Assembly: GCA_033239005.1 (NCBI GenBank) | Contig: BSQZ01000026.1 | Coordinates: forward strand, 4,610,001-4,674,000 | Origin: Lamellibrachia satsuma | Lineage: Eukaryota > Annelida > Polychaeta > Sabellida > Siboglinidae | DNA: 64,000 bases | Reading direction: 5' to 3' | Shown here: positions 33,708-44,983 of the stretch, in pieces | How positions within the stretch are numbered: position 1 is the first letter of the stretch | Layout of the letters: the number at the start of each line of letters is the position of its first letter | The notes under the pieces: model-generated | What the model was told of the DNA's origin: nothing | What the model saw: only the letters and a program-made list of their open reading frames with translations | Databases searched by the model: none | Position numbers and translations under genes: made by a program

Positions 33708-34572
33708 AAGTAATGTAGGGCAGTCGAGAGCTGACACGAGAAAGAATAGAAAAAGAAATGCGAATCGCTTCGAGAACCTTGTAGAAACTGATACAGAAGT
33801 TCACGAAATATCCGTACACGCACAGGTGGAGAAAGCTGTTAGTGACGCATTGAAAAACGTCAAGACAAGCGACGCAACGAAAGGCACCAAATCAAAATCG
33901 AATGGCGATAACCTTCCGCTCGACATCGGCCGCATTATCGCCCAGGTGATCTCTGCCATAGAGCCGCTGTTGGTGAAAGCGGTCGTTAACGCGACGGAAA
34001 CCGCAGTGGCACAGATCTGCGAATCAAATGCGAAACAAAGTGAAGTGAACAATTTGAGGAATGAGGTCCAACTATTGAAATTCGAGTTAGACCGCCAGAA
34101 TCAATATAGCCGTAGAGATTCCGTCAGAATTTCCGGCATACCAGAGTCAGAAGACGAAAACACGAACGACATTGTCAAGCAACTGGCTGCGGATATCGGC
34201 GTTACTCTAACGCCGAATGACATCAGTGTCAGCCACCGACTTCCAGGACGACAGGGAACTGCCAAACCCATCATAGTCAAATTTGTTCGGCGCGACATGA
34301 AGACTGCATTCATGAAAAACAAGAGACGACTGAGGGATCTCAACCGAAAGGGCGTGTTCCTGAACGATGATCTAACACCCTTCCGCGCGAAGCTGACAAG
34401 AGTGTTAAGAAATGATCCGACCATTGGAAACGTGTGGACTATCGACGGCAGGATCTTCTGCATCACAACAGAGAACGGCAAGGAGATGAAGAGAATCGTG
34501 GAAACACCGGACGACCTCTTCAATCTGGGCTGGAGTGAGGAGAAGATAAAGGGACTGAACTTGTTCATTTAA
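33700..34572 (+). CDS. LINE ORF1 protein, 290 aa, intact
   Basis: Opens MAASNVGQSRADTRKNRKR with a basic N-terminus. A helical, coiled-coil-prone stretch (about 115-140, NNLRNEVQLLKFELDRQNQ) is followed by the typical ORF1 motif YSRRDSVRISGIPESEDEN, then ISVSHRLPGR, PIIVKFVRRDMKTAF and FLNDDLTPFRAKLTRVLR. This layout matches ORF1 proteins of CR1-like elements with an RRM-like nucleic-acid-binding core, which package the LINE RNA as a ribonucleoprotein. No stop or frameshift is present. GC content is higher than in ORF2. Confidence 0.85.
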   Translation: MAASNVGQSRADTRKNRKRNANRFENLVETDTEVHEISVHAQVEKAVSDALKNVKTSDATKGTKSKSNGDNLPLDIGRIIAQVISAIEPLLVKAVVNATETAVAQICESNAKQSEVNNLRNEVQLLKFELDRQNQYSRRDSVRISGIPESEDENTNDIVKQLAADIGVTLTPNDISVSHRLPGRQGTAKPIIVKFVRRDMKTAFMKNKRRLRDLNRKGVFLNDDLTPFRAKLTRVLRNDPTIGNVWTIDGRIFCITTENGKEMKRIVETPDDLFNLGWSEEKIKGLNLFI

Positions 34573-34622
34573 ATGGACTGTGCTTGATAGCAGTCACAAT
34601 TGAACATCTTTAACCTAGTGTC

Positions 34623-37598
34623 ATGGATTACCCATGCAGTGTGTGCTTAAAAAAGGTACGTTCAAATGCAATATTCTGTAATGTGTGTAAAAATTGGATT
34701 CATCGGAAATGTGCAAATTTAACTGTTGTAGAACTCGACCATTATTCACATATTGAAAATGAATGGTTTTGTGTTAAATGTACTTCCGACATGTTTCCGT
34801 TTAGTCAAACTAATGACGATGAACTAAATTATCTCACATTAGGTATTGATGATAACCTAGGTGATTTGTTTGACAACTGCTCTAGTCTAAACTTTAAACC
34901 ATTTACATTTACTGATAATAAGGAATATTTTCTGACTGACAAAGCCGATCCAGATGACAATTTTTATAAACATGTGTCTCCGAACAGTTTATATTATACA
35001 GATGAACAATTCAAGCACAAGTTTGCATTAACATCAGAAGGAGTTGCTAACTTCTCTATAATACATTTCAATTGTCGTAGTTTAGCAAGTAACTTTAATA
35101 AGTTGAAAGACAGCATTAAAGCCTTGGGATTGCAATTTGATGTAATTGTAACATTCGTAATAAGACGGTCTACATGTGTGGTGATTTTAATGTTGATCTC
35201 CTACAGTATGATAAACACAATGCTACAAATAATTTCATTGACCAGTTGTACAGTCTTGGTTTACACCCTTTAATAACAAGACCTACTAGGATCACAAGTC
35301 ACTCGAAAACTCTGATAGATAATATATTCACAACAAACTTATCATCAATTATACAGTGTGGTTTAATAATAAATGATATGAGTGATCATTTGCCCATCTT
35401 CCAAATAACTGAATGCACCCATTTCAAATGCAGCAAAGTAGTTTACAACAGAAGGAGAATAGTGAATGAGCAAAAGTTAAATGTGCTAATGAACAAGCTT
35501 AAAGAATCTAACTGGAACAAAATACTGTGTAGTGAAGATGTAAATGAAATGTATAATACTTTTACTGACAACTTGACAAAGATATACAATACAGTATGTC
35601 CCATCGTTAATCAGAAAACCATTAACAAACAGACAGACAAGCCATGGATGACCAGTTCATTAAAACAAGCATGCAAGAAAAAAAATCTGCTGTACAGACA
35701 GTTCTTGAAGAGAAGATCAACTGCTAGTGAAGAAAAATACAAAAGATATAAGAACAAATTGACAGGCATACTAAGGTATTGTGAGAAACAACATTACACA
35801 GAACTTTTGGAAAAAAACAAGGGAAACATCAAAGAAACATGGAAAATAATAAATAGTGTCATAAACAAAAAAACTAAGGGAACTATTTACCCTACAGAAT
35901 TTAGAAGCAATGGAACCACAATTACTGGCAGCAAAAATATTGCAAATTGTTTCAACCATTTTTTTGTAAATATAGGGCCATCCTTGGCTAATAAAATCCC
36001 GAGAAGCAACAATGTTTTTACAAGATACTTATCTGATAAGGTTGAGGACACATTGTTTCTAAAGCCTGTAACCAAAGAAGAAATCATAAATCTGGTGAAA
36101 AACACAAAAAGCAAAAAATCTAAAGATCATGATGATATTGATATGTGCCTAGTTAAGAAAATATTACCTCACATAGTAACACCCCTAGAACATATATTTA
36201 ATATCTCGTTACAGAAAGGTGTTTTCCCAGATGGTATGAAATTGGCCCGAGTTATACCACTATTTAAAAATGGTGAAATGAATGATTTTAGTAATTACAG
36301 GCCTATATCTATACTATCTCAGTTTTCAAAAATTCTAGAAAAGATCTTCCACAACAGGATGATGTCATTTATTGATGACAAACAAATACTGTACAAAAGC
36401 CAATATGGGTTTAGAAAAAAACATGTCTACATCACTAGCAATAATGGAGCTTGTTGAGGAAATTACTACTTCTATTGATGATTGTAAGTCTACTATTGGT
36501 GTATTCATTGACTTGAAAAAGGCGTTTGATACAGTTGACCACAGCATTCTTGTAAAAAAACTTGAGCATTATGGAATAAGAGGACGTGCAAATATGTGGA
36601 TCTGCAGCTATCTCGAGAATAGAAGCCAGTATGTTTGTATTAATGACACACATTCTGAGTGCATGAAGGTAACATGTGGAGTTCCGCAAGGATCTATACT
36701 GGGTCCTGCTTTGTTTATCCTATATATTAACGATATGTGCAATGTGTCTTCATTGATGAAATCAATTGTATTTGCTGATGATACAAATTTCTTCTATTCA
36801 GGAGATGATTTGACAGAAACATGTAATACAGTATCAGAAGAACTGGACAAATTATGCAGTTGGTTTCAAGTTAATAAGCTTTCTTTAAATATTGCCAAAA
36901 CAAACTTTATGATATTCAGTAACAAAAAGTGTGATGGTAATCATTTGGTCAGTATAAATGGTGTGGACATTAATAGAGTGCATGTTACAAAATTTCTTGG
37001 TGTACACATTGACTGCCACTTGAATTGGAGTGATCACATCAACCTCACCAAAAATAAAATTTCAAAGAATGTATCTGTAATGTACAGGGTGAAACATTTA
37101 TTGAATAGTTCTGCTTTGTTCTCATTATATTGTACTCTTATCATGCCATATTTAAATTACTGTTGTGAAATTTGGGGCAATACTTATAAGAGCCGAATAC
37201 ATCCTTTGCATATTATTCAGAAAAGAGCTATTAGAATATGTCAACAAGCTGACTATATGTCTCACACTAAACCAATTTTTTTTCAACTGAAAACTTTAGC
37301 AGTACAGGACATGGTGAATTTTAATAGCATGGTGTTTATGTACAAGGTATATAACAGTCTATTACCTGCTAACATTCTGCTGTACTTCCAGAAAGTTAAT
37401 GCTAGCCACAATCACAACATCCGTAAGAAAAATTGTAATTTTAAAATAAGATACAGTAGGACTACGAAAAAATCTGACTGTATTAGTGTAAAAGGACCAA
37501 AGATATGGAATGATCTGTGTGATGATATTAAGTTGTGCAATTCAATTTATCAATTCAAGAAAAATTATAAAGCTTTACTCTTGCTTAGGTATGAATAA
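34623..37598 (+). pseudogene. LINE ORF2 (PHD-endonuclease-RT), broken
   Basis: Residues 5-53 form a Cys4-His-Cys3 PHD finger (C5, C8, C19, C22, H27, C30, C50, C53). An APE-type endonuclease begins at FSIIHFNCRSLASNFNKL but is interrupted near 35155. The frame then shifts to MCGDFNVDLLQYD and SDHLPIF, the end of the same domain, so the catalytic middle is deleted. The RT follows: NYRPISILSQFSKILEK, GFRK, a +1 frame change at about 36412-36430, then FIDLKKAFDTVDHSIL, GVPQGSILGPALF, FADD, and a long C-terminal region ending LLLLRYE. Family A/B fragments elsewhere belong to different families. Product: target-primed reverse transcription; this copy cannot encode it in one piece. Confidence 0.85.
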
Positions 37599-37628
37599 TA
37601 TCTTGTTTTCATGTTGTGTATATATTTA

Positions 37629-37758
<130 letters not shown>

Positions 37759-38027
37759 CTTATTATTATATCTTGTCGATATGCCAACTACCATTACTTT
37801 TGGATAGTTTAAGCTTAGCTTAGTTAAATCATTTGTCTTATATGTATGGAATCAGTGCAATATAGTATTTTTTAGGGGGAATGCGATATATAAGTTTTTA
37901 ACTTCTTGCATTTCCTTTCAACATTTTCTAATTGTCTATCTATAATTATGTGTTCATTGTTCCACATTTGTGGTAGTTATGTTTACAACTATGTATGATT
38001 GAAAATATACATGTATCGATTATGTTG

Positions 38028-38059
38028 AATAAAATTCAATTCAATTCAATTCAATTCAA
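38028..38059 (+). repeat. LINE 3' terminal ATTCA repeat
   Basis: GAATAAAATTCAATTCAATT.. short tandem repeat, the kind of 3' end used by CR1/L2-type elements instead of poly(A). Confidence 0.7.
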
Positions 38060-38060
38060 G

Positions 38061-38118
38061 GTCATCTCCATAGAGAACGTGGAACCACACCTTCAGTATA
38101 TCCACAGTAACGGCTTTG
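38061..38118 (+). CDS. Candidate host exon beside the LINE
   Basis: An open 58-bp segment (peptide VISIENVEPHLQYIHSNGF) ends in a strong donor, CTTTG/GTAAGT. The AG just before it is the last dinucleotide of the LINE tail (TTCAATTCAAG), so the LINE may have landed at the exon border or may now supply the acceptor. No neighbouring exon was identified. Confidence 0.3.
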
Positions 38119-38119
38119 G

Positions 38120-39060
38120 TAAGTCACATTGAGAGGATCTTGAATTACAAGCATTAGATATTTAAGTAAATTAGTATATATAATGTTACGTAATAATTTT
38201 TTTATATACCTTCCATTGTGCTGTTTTCTAAAAAAAGCTGTCTGTGTGGAAATATGGATAACTATAGTTGCTATTCTTGGTGTTTTATTGGGAAACTGGG
38301 CACCTCTTTGTTGTTAGTGTGGACCCGCCTGTTATGTGAAGAGGAATGCTTTTATTTAAGAAAAAATAACAACTCCTAATAATACTTACATCCGTAAATA
38401 CAAATTATAATAATTATACATACATCGACCAATCAAAAGTGTATAATGGATAGACAAAATCATGGCATGCATTAGGAGCACAAGTTGATAAGACAATAGG
38501 GTCATGAGATACATGAATTTAATAGTAAAATTCGAGGAGCCACCTTAATTTTTATTAACTCAAATTACTGGGCCAGCAATTTGCATTTTTGACTGATGTG
38601 ACTGCTTAAATAATAAATTACTAACTGTAATTCATTGTACGTCTCCAAAGACAGTCAAAATAAACCTCAGTAACTGGACAATTTGCAGACATTCTGTATA
38701 TATATAAAGCAGTAGAAGAACAATATCCAGGATATATTTTGTCTAATAAACAGTATTTCCGGAATAGAGTCCATGTATTTAAAGATAGGATATTGTCCAG
38801 ATAATATTGGTAGGGATACAATCAGGCGGAAACGTTAACTTATATATGGTCCGACTCATGACGTCGGACGGAGCAGGCCGCGTTTCGTTGAGCTCTCGTG
38901 TGACGATGTTCTCTTGTTACAAATGCGACGGAAAATAATGAAGTTATCTAATGGCATCGAACTTCCAACGATCCGTACGATGAATCTGGTGAGATAAACA
39001 TTCACAATACCATAAGATGGGGGTGGATTTGCACATAATCTATGGGTCTGTCAGATTCAG
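38120..39060. other. No supported feature
   Basis: AT-rich; the last 200 bp may be the 5' UTR of the next LINE remnant, with GACGTCGGACGGAGCAGG and CATCTTGG. Confidence 0.3.
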
Positions 39061-39072
39061 CGTGCTGCCATA

Positions 39073-39785
39073 TTGAACGTCCATCTTGGACATGCCACAT
39101 TTGACACACCTATCAGACGTATAACCAACGACAATAAGACATCATGCCGCCCAAGCATCGCCAAAAAAAGCTCGTCAGAGGCTACTCGCTTTAAAGGTAT
39201 TGACAATGAACTACTAAAACTTACCTTTATTGCAACTCTGAGTGACAGTGATGTTATAAAACAATTGAAACGAGCTTTGTTCCCGCAAGAGATTGCTGAC
39301 AAAATGGACTACTTAGCAGCTCAGACTGAGCAACTAAAACAAACTGTGAAAGAGAAGAACGAGAAAATCAAACAACTTGAAAGTAGAGTCGACTTGTTAG
39401 AATCGGCCAACGACAGCATCGAGCAATATTCTAGAAGATCCAATTTGAGAATAGAAGGAATACCCGAATCTGTAGGTATTTGTGAAATTGAAAATGCAAT
39501 CCTAGACATTGTCAATGATCATATGAAGTTAACCTTAGTCCTGCAGTCTCAGAGAGATTGAGCGAGCGCACAGAATTGGCCGCCCTAAAACGGATGGCGG
39601 GCGACCAGCACTAAGATTTTTTACACTAAATAGCGAACGTCGGAGGGACATACACAGCTCGAATCAACCTAAAACATCACAATACAGCCTCGGGTATAAA
39701 CCTTCGTTTATTTGTTAATGAACACCTCACGAAAACTCGTTCTGAACTTCTGTATGAACTTGGAAAAAAATTAACTGATTTCTGA
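39073..39785 (+). pseudogene. Second LINE ORF1 remnant
   Basis: A different CR1-like ORF1. A coiled coil (LAAQTEQLKQTVKEKNEKIK, LESRVDLLESANDSIEQ) runs into YSRRSNLRIEGIPES. A frame change near 39545 leads to IERAHRIGRP, and after a small deletion INLRLFVNEHLTKTRSELLY resumes until a stop near 39784. A candidate original start (MPPKHRQKK at 39144) is out of frame with the coiled coil. ORF2 is absent, so the insertion is broken on the 3' side. Confidence 0.75.
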
Positions 39786-39789
39786 CTGT

Positions 39790-40295
39790 TGGTCTTTCAA
39801 TAGGAATATCTTGTACACAGACACTCAGGGTGTTGTCCATCAAGTACGAAGTAAACAGGACGCATGTTTCAAGGTGCGCAGTGTTTGACGCCTGCGTTAC
39901 GTAACTCCTGTGAACATTCCCGAGACACAGCTGCGTCAAATGACGTAAGCATTGTGTGGCACTTGCACACTTGCACACCTTCAATTAATATAACCTATCC
40001 ATGTTATACGGATAGATGATTTATTACAGAGTATCATTTTATTTTTCAGACTAAATACAATTACAGTAATCTATTTAGTTATGCTGATTTGTAGTTGGTA
40101 CATGCCAAATCAAGGCAGTAGGTTAATATATTACTATTGTTTTTGTTTTAAAAACAATTTTTCGATATCAAGAATATAACCACCTAAGCCTATGTGCGCA
40201 TATCATTTAATGGGCACGTGAGATTATTAATGATTGGCAGACCTATCTCACCATTGTATTGTGACTTGTATTATCACCATTACTCTCGGTACCTC
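39790..40295. other. No supported feature
   Basis: Nothing recognised between the ORF1 remnant and the SINE tail. Confidence 0.3.
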
Positions 40296-40299
40296 GATG

Positions 40300-40365
40300 G
40301 TAAGCACGTTGAACAATCCCAAGGACTGGATAGCGTGCTGTATAACAACGTACCTTTACTTGAGG
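40300..40365 (+). mobile_element. SINE 3' tail remnant
   Basis: GGACTGGATAGCGTGCTGTA then TAACAACGTACCTTTACTT aligns with the 3' end of the SINEs at 55291 and 62603 (GGACCGGATACCGCGCTATA then TAAGAACATACCTTTACTT). Confidence 0.6.
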
Positions 40366-40764
40366 TTTTCTTACAGGTGTTGGGGTAGTTTTTTTGGTGG
40401 ACCGAGAGTAAATAGTATAAAGGATCACTTCAATCGGATCGTTGTTGCCTATCCCCATTTTGTGTGTTTACACAAGTAGGTGTCATAATGTCGAATTTCT
40501 GCGAATTGCTATTATATGAACTATTTTCCTGAATATGGTGAAGTAAATGTTAGAGTGTATATAGACGAATTGCATCGACAAGTTATGCAATAATAGTATC
40601 CAAGTGTGGTGTGGGAGCCCACATTGGAAGTTTATTGTTAGGCATGGGGCATGACCAGGTTATGCAATAATTGTACCCATGATGTTTTCGCTTTTGGCGT
40701 GGTACATTATATTAAAAGGGGTATCAACGTAATGGGACCGTCCACGACACGTTCGTCGTCTCCA

Positions 40765-41065
40765 AGTCATGTTGACGGCCGACTTACAGAGCGTTCAGCC
40801 GACTGTTCAACTGCCTTCCCCGCGCGCGCGACACCAGTGCGTCCGCACGAGCTATCGTCACGACACGTTAGCCGTCGTCACGACACGTTAGCCGTCTCCA
40901 CGACATATTGCCGGCTGACATACTGTACGTCCAGCTGACCGTTCAACTGTCTTCCCCGTGTGTGACACCAGAGCGTCCGCGTCAGCCGTCGTCATGAAAC
41001 ATCGCCGTCTCCACGATCTATTGACATCTGGCTTACTATCGTCCAGCCGACAACAACCTCGACAT
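40765..41065. repeat. GC-rich degenerate tandem repeat
   Basis: Two units of about 150 bp sharing GTTCAACTGYCTTCCCCG, CACCAG.GCGTCCGC and CGTCACGACACGTTAGCCGT; the last word is also doubled locally. Confidence 0.65.
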
Positions 41066-41112
41066 CACTGCGGTCGAACGTATTCTGCTGCCGGTGAGAT
41101 TATGTGACCGCC

Positions 41113-42490
41113 CAGCAAACACATAACATTTTTATAACATTTGATAAAGGTTATATACATGTTATAACGAAAACATTTTTCAATAACATTTCGTAAATGT
41201 AAACAAAATGTTATGTAAAATTTCAGAAACATCATACAGATGTTTTTAAGATAACGTAATTTTACATTTTTCAGTGATGTTTTTAAAACATCATTAAAAC
41301 ATTCCCATCAAACACAATAATGTTTTAAAAACATCAGAAAAATGTTTCCTCAAATGTCATAATAATGTTTTTTTAATGTTATAATGATATCAAAATGTGC
41401 CATCTTGGAAACATTTGAAAAACATTTTTAAACAATGTTTTTTTTAAATATATATACAACATCATGAAAACATGTTTGACAAAGGAACCTAAACATCACA
41501 AAAATGTTATTTTAATGTTGTATTAAAAATTTCACTTTGAAAGGTATAAGAAAAGCTTTGATTTTATGGCTGAGCCCAGCAAACACAATACTGTTTTAAA
41601 AACATCAGAAAAATGTTTCCTCAAATGTCATAATAATGTGTTTTTAATGTTGTAATGATATCAAAATGTGCCGACTTGGAAACATTTGAAAAACCTTTTT
41701 GAACAATGTTTTATTAAAACATATATATAACATCATAAAAACATGTTTGACAAAGGAACATAAACATCACAAAAAAATTATTTTAATGTTTTATTAAAAC
41801 ATTTCACTTTGAAAGGTATCAGAAAAGCTTTGATTTTATGGCTGAACCCAGCCAATACTATACTGCTTTAAAAACATAAGAATTTTTTTTCTAAAATGTC
41901 ATAAAAATGTTTTTTTAATGTTATAATAATAAAAAAATTGCCATCTTGGAAACATTTGAAAAACCTTTTTTGAACAATGTTTTATTAAAACATATATATA
42001 ACATCATAAAAACATTTTTGACAAAGGAACATAACATCACAAAAATTTTATTTTAATGTTTTATTAAAACATTTCACTTTGAAAGGTATCAGAAAAGCTT
42101 TGATTTTATGGCTGAACCCAGCAAACACAATACTGTTTTAAAAACATCAGAAATTTGTTTTCTAAAATGTCATAAAAATGTTTTTTTAATGTTATAATAA
42201 TATCAAAATGTGCCATCTTGGAAACATTTGAAAAACCTTTTTTGAACAATGTTTTATTAAAACATATATATAACATCATAAAAACATTTTTGACAAAGGA
42301 ACATAACATCACAAAAATTTTATTTTAATGTTTTATTAAAACATTTCACTTTGAAAGGTATCAGAAAAGCTTTAATTTTATGGCTGAGCCCAGCAAACAC
42401 AATACTGTTTTAAAAACATCAGAAAATTTTTTCAAAAATGTAATGAAAAATTTTTTTTTGATGTTATAATAATATCAAAATGTGCGAAGC
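41113..42490. repeat. AT-rich satellite, period about 272 bp
   Basis: Units start near 41302, 41576, 41848, 42118 and 42391 with CCCAGCAAACACAATACTGT and carry GGTATCAGAAAAGCTTTGAT near their ends. A divergent leader unit begins at 41113. Internally each unit is made of AAAACATTTT-type subrepeats. The last unit is cut at 42485. No coding capacity. Confidence 0.85.
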
Positions 42491-42499
42491 GAAGCCAGC

Positions 42500-43214
42500 G
42501 ACAGCGATTGATGTCGGCGGCAGCGCAAAACAAACAACACGTTGATACTCGTTCATTGACATTGTTCACCTAATGTTTCTTGAGAATTGTCAAAGCAATT
42601 CTAAGTAGGTTTAAGCAGGCCCAGTTGGCATTTTCCCCTGGCGGCAGAAATTCGGGATCCACGACCGACCGCGTTATATCCGAATCCGCGTAATATTACA
42701 TTACATCGTAAATTTAATCGTTTTCGCGACGCGAAACCAACGAAAATACGAATTCGTCATCCGCATATGAAACGATGTTAAGTGGTGCGTAATAAATGTA
42801 TGCTTCGGTCGAGATCGGTTGAAAGACGAGGTGAAACAATTATTAATTCTACCTATTGTATTTTTCTGCGTTTTATTAGCTTACATACTACGTTTGTCAA
42901 ATCATATACGTTTTCGGCTGCTCAGGTCCAGGTTATTATTTTCGATTCGTAGACCTGTTGGTCCAGTACATCATCATCGTAGTAGATCTATTCCATAACA
43001 AAATACGTACGTGTGTTTTATTCAGTTCAAGAGTCAAGAGGGTGTGACATTTAAAAATAATACACGTTGATGCTAGTATACTCGTTTAATAAATTCCATA
43101 AACTGCATATTGCCGTATAAGATAATGCTGCAAGCGCACGACAGCGTTCTTGGGCTTAGTAGCTCCCTGGTGGCAGATATGGAAACACCTAACGCACCTC
43201 GCTTACAGCCCGGT
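42500..43214. other. Probable interior of a non-autonomous pogo-like element
   Basis: GGATCCACGACCGACCGCGT (about 42655) resembles the GTGGACCCCGACTACCGCGT at 43223 that precedes the terminal repeat. No transposase frame is present and no left terminus could be set. Confidence 0.3.
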
Positions 43215-43262
43215 CAGAAGTCGTGGACCCCGACTACCGCGTTATAACGAGGCTCGACTGTA
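43215..43262 (-). mobile_element. pogo/Tigger-type terminal repeat
   Basis: On the minus strand the sequence begins TACAGTCGAGCCTCGTTATA then ACGCGG, close to the CAGT..AACCTCG.TATAACG termini of pogo/Tigger elements, and is flanked by TA as expected for TA target duplication. Confidence 0.55.
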
Positions 43263-43520
43263 GATGCAACGAGGTATGTAGCTAATGAATAATGATGAAT
43301 AACCAAAAGTCACTTAGAATGTATTAGTATTACAAATGTATTGTTTTTCATTGTTAAACTTGATGTCAAGATCAATCTCAAAATGCAGCACGCTGTCACA
43401 TGTACTTTCCCAAATGTTATCCTTGTCAAATATAAGGCTAATCTACCAACTTAACACTGTGTAGATCTGAGACAGTTGTGTCCAGTGACATTACTTATTT
43501 TGTGTAATCATCACTATAGC

Positions 43521-43552
43521 AAGGGGTGGTATAGTAGTACTACACTACCCCT
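43521..43552. repeat. Imperfect palindrome
   Basis: AGGGGTGGTATAGTA pairs with TACTACACTACCCCT at 13 of 15 positions, making a hairpin with almost no loop. Confidence 0.6.
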
Positions 43553-43705
43553 AGCAGCAACACTAATTAAGTTTCAAGTTTCAACAGGGTTATCTGCCAG
43601 CTAGGGGTACTGACACTGTTGATCAACTGTCCATTTAGTAGGGGATTGGCCAACATATAACATCTGCCATGACTTATCTTCTGCATCATTAGTTATAGAG
43701 GAAAT

Positions 43706-44200
43706 TTGTTTGAGCAGGATATAGACGCGTTGAGTGCCCATATGAAAAGAGCACGGAAACGGGAATATTGCAGAAGATGGATGTCGGAAAAGAGAATAAA
43801 GTCCAAAATAGATGCAGATACACGTGAATTAATTGGAGACACTTCCGAAAATGAAACATCAGAAGATGTGACAGAATTTCAAGAAAGCAATAATGACCAA
43901 GTTGAGCATAACACAAATGCTGAACATGACCACAGTGATGAACATGACCACAGTGTTGAACATGACCACAGTGATGAACATGACCACAGTGATGAACATG
44001 ACCACAGTGTTGAACATGACCACAGTGTTGAACATGACCACAGTGTTGAACATGACCACAGTGATGAACATGACCACCATAGTGACAATGTTACTAATGA
44101 TGATTGTGATGACAATGCATACAGTGATACTATTACTGATGACATCCCTACTGACAGGGAAGTAGAATCATACAGTGAGAGTGAATCATCAGAAAGGTGA
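43706..44200 (+). CDS. His/Asp-rich repeat ORF (EHDHS[D/V] x ~9)
   Basis: A charged N-terminal half (KRARKREYCRRWMSEKRIKS, then acidic SENETSEDVTEFQES) leads into about nine near-perfect hexapeptides EHDHSD/EHDHSV encoded by an 18-bp DNA repeat (43918-44080), then an acidic Ser-rich tail. Such His/Asp arrays can bind Zn, Ni or Cu, but no function is shown here. An acceptor-like TCATTAG lies just upstream near 43687 and a donor-like AAAG/GTGAGG sits at its end, so it may be an exon. It lies 0.8 kb upstream of the DUF4806-type gene, and a link is possible but unproven. The ORFs in other frames are repeat shadows. Confidence 0.45.
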   Translation: MFEQDIDALSAHMKRARKREYCRRWMSEKRIKSKIDADTRELIGDTSENETSEDVTEFQESNNDQVEHNTNAEHDHSDEHDHSVEHDHSDEHDHSDEHDHSVEHDHSVEHDHSVEHDHSDEHDHHSDNVTNDDCDDNAYSDTITDDIPTDREVESYSESESSER

Positions 44201-44570
44201 GGTCTGGCAGAAATCCTGCCGCCCAAATTGTGAAAAGACTCTTCGAAGAAATACAACATGAAGAGGAGTATACAACTCTACAAAGACATATTTATCATAG
44301 ACGGCCAGATAATGCATACAGATCTAGTACTGTGAAGTGGTTTGTGTGGAGAATAGACAAGAAGACACATACAAATGCAGGATTTACCATTCACCAGGGG
44401 CTTTATTTATGCACCCCTGTGATTCTCGGACTATTGGTGGCTGCAAAGTGCGGAGAACAAACTATGAAATGAAAATTGTGGAAGGAAAAGTCTTAACTAA
44501 GAGATGTATAAGGATGGACTCTGGCAGTGACATTGTGTTTATTCAGCTCCTTCATGACTACTGAGGTACA
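44197..44570 (+). other. Two overlapping short frames, unassigned
   Basis: One frame reads GRNPAAQIVKRLFEEIQHEE then YTTLQRHIYHRRPDN. A second frame from 44337 reads RTNYEMKIVEGKVLTKRCIR then MDSGSDIVFIQLLHDY and a stop. Both have protein-like composition, so a frameshifted coding relic or two exons are possible. Family not recognised. Confidence 0.25.
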
Positions 44571-44983
44571 CACGCACACACACATGCTTACTTTGTTAAT
44601 GTCCTTTGTAAAAAATCATATCGTATTATGTTAATAGCCATGGTATTTGAGCCACCTGTTATAGCTAACATATTACAAACATTAAAATATAGAGATGAAT
44701 AAAACATTCATATGTAATTTGTAAGGCATAGAAATGCATGCTGCACATGAAAACAAAATCAGTTTTCCAGAACCTATGTATCAACTGATAGAAGCTTGGG
44801 CTATGCCATTGATTATGTATTAGTATGGGACAAAACTGTGGAATTCGTTGAATGTCAGTGTAATTAATATTAAATTTTTCAATTATTTCAAAGCATAGAG
44901 AAAATATAAGCTTTGCCTGTGTAAAACTGTACAAGCTGATTTGTAAACAGTTTTGATTTGATTTCACATCTCCTTGGTTTCAG

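Noticed and set aside
43859..44259. Repeat ORFs MFNTVV.. and LWSCST.. on the minus strand and NMTTV.. on the plus strand
   Set aside because: Other-frame readings of the 18-bp repeat encoding EHDHS.
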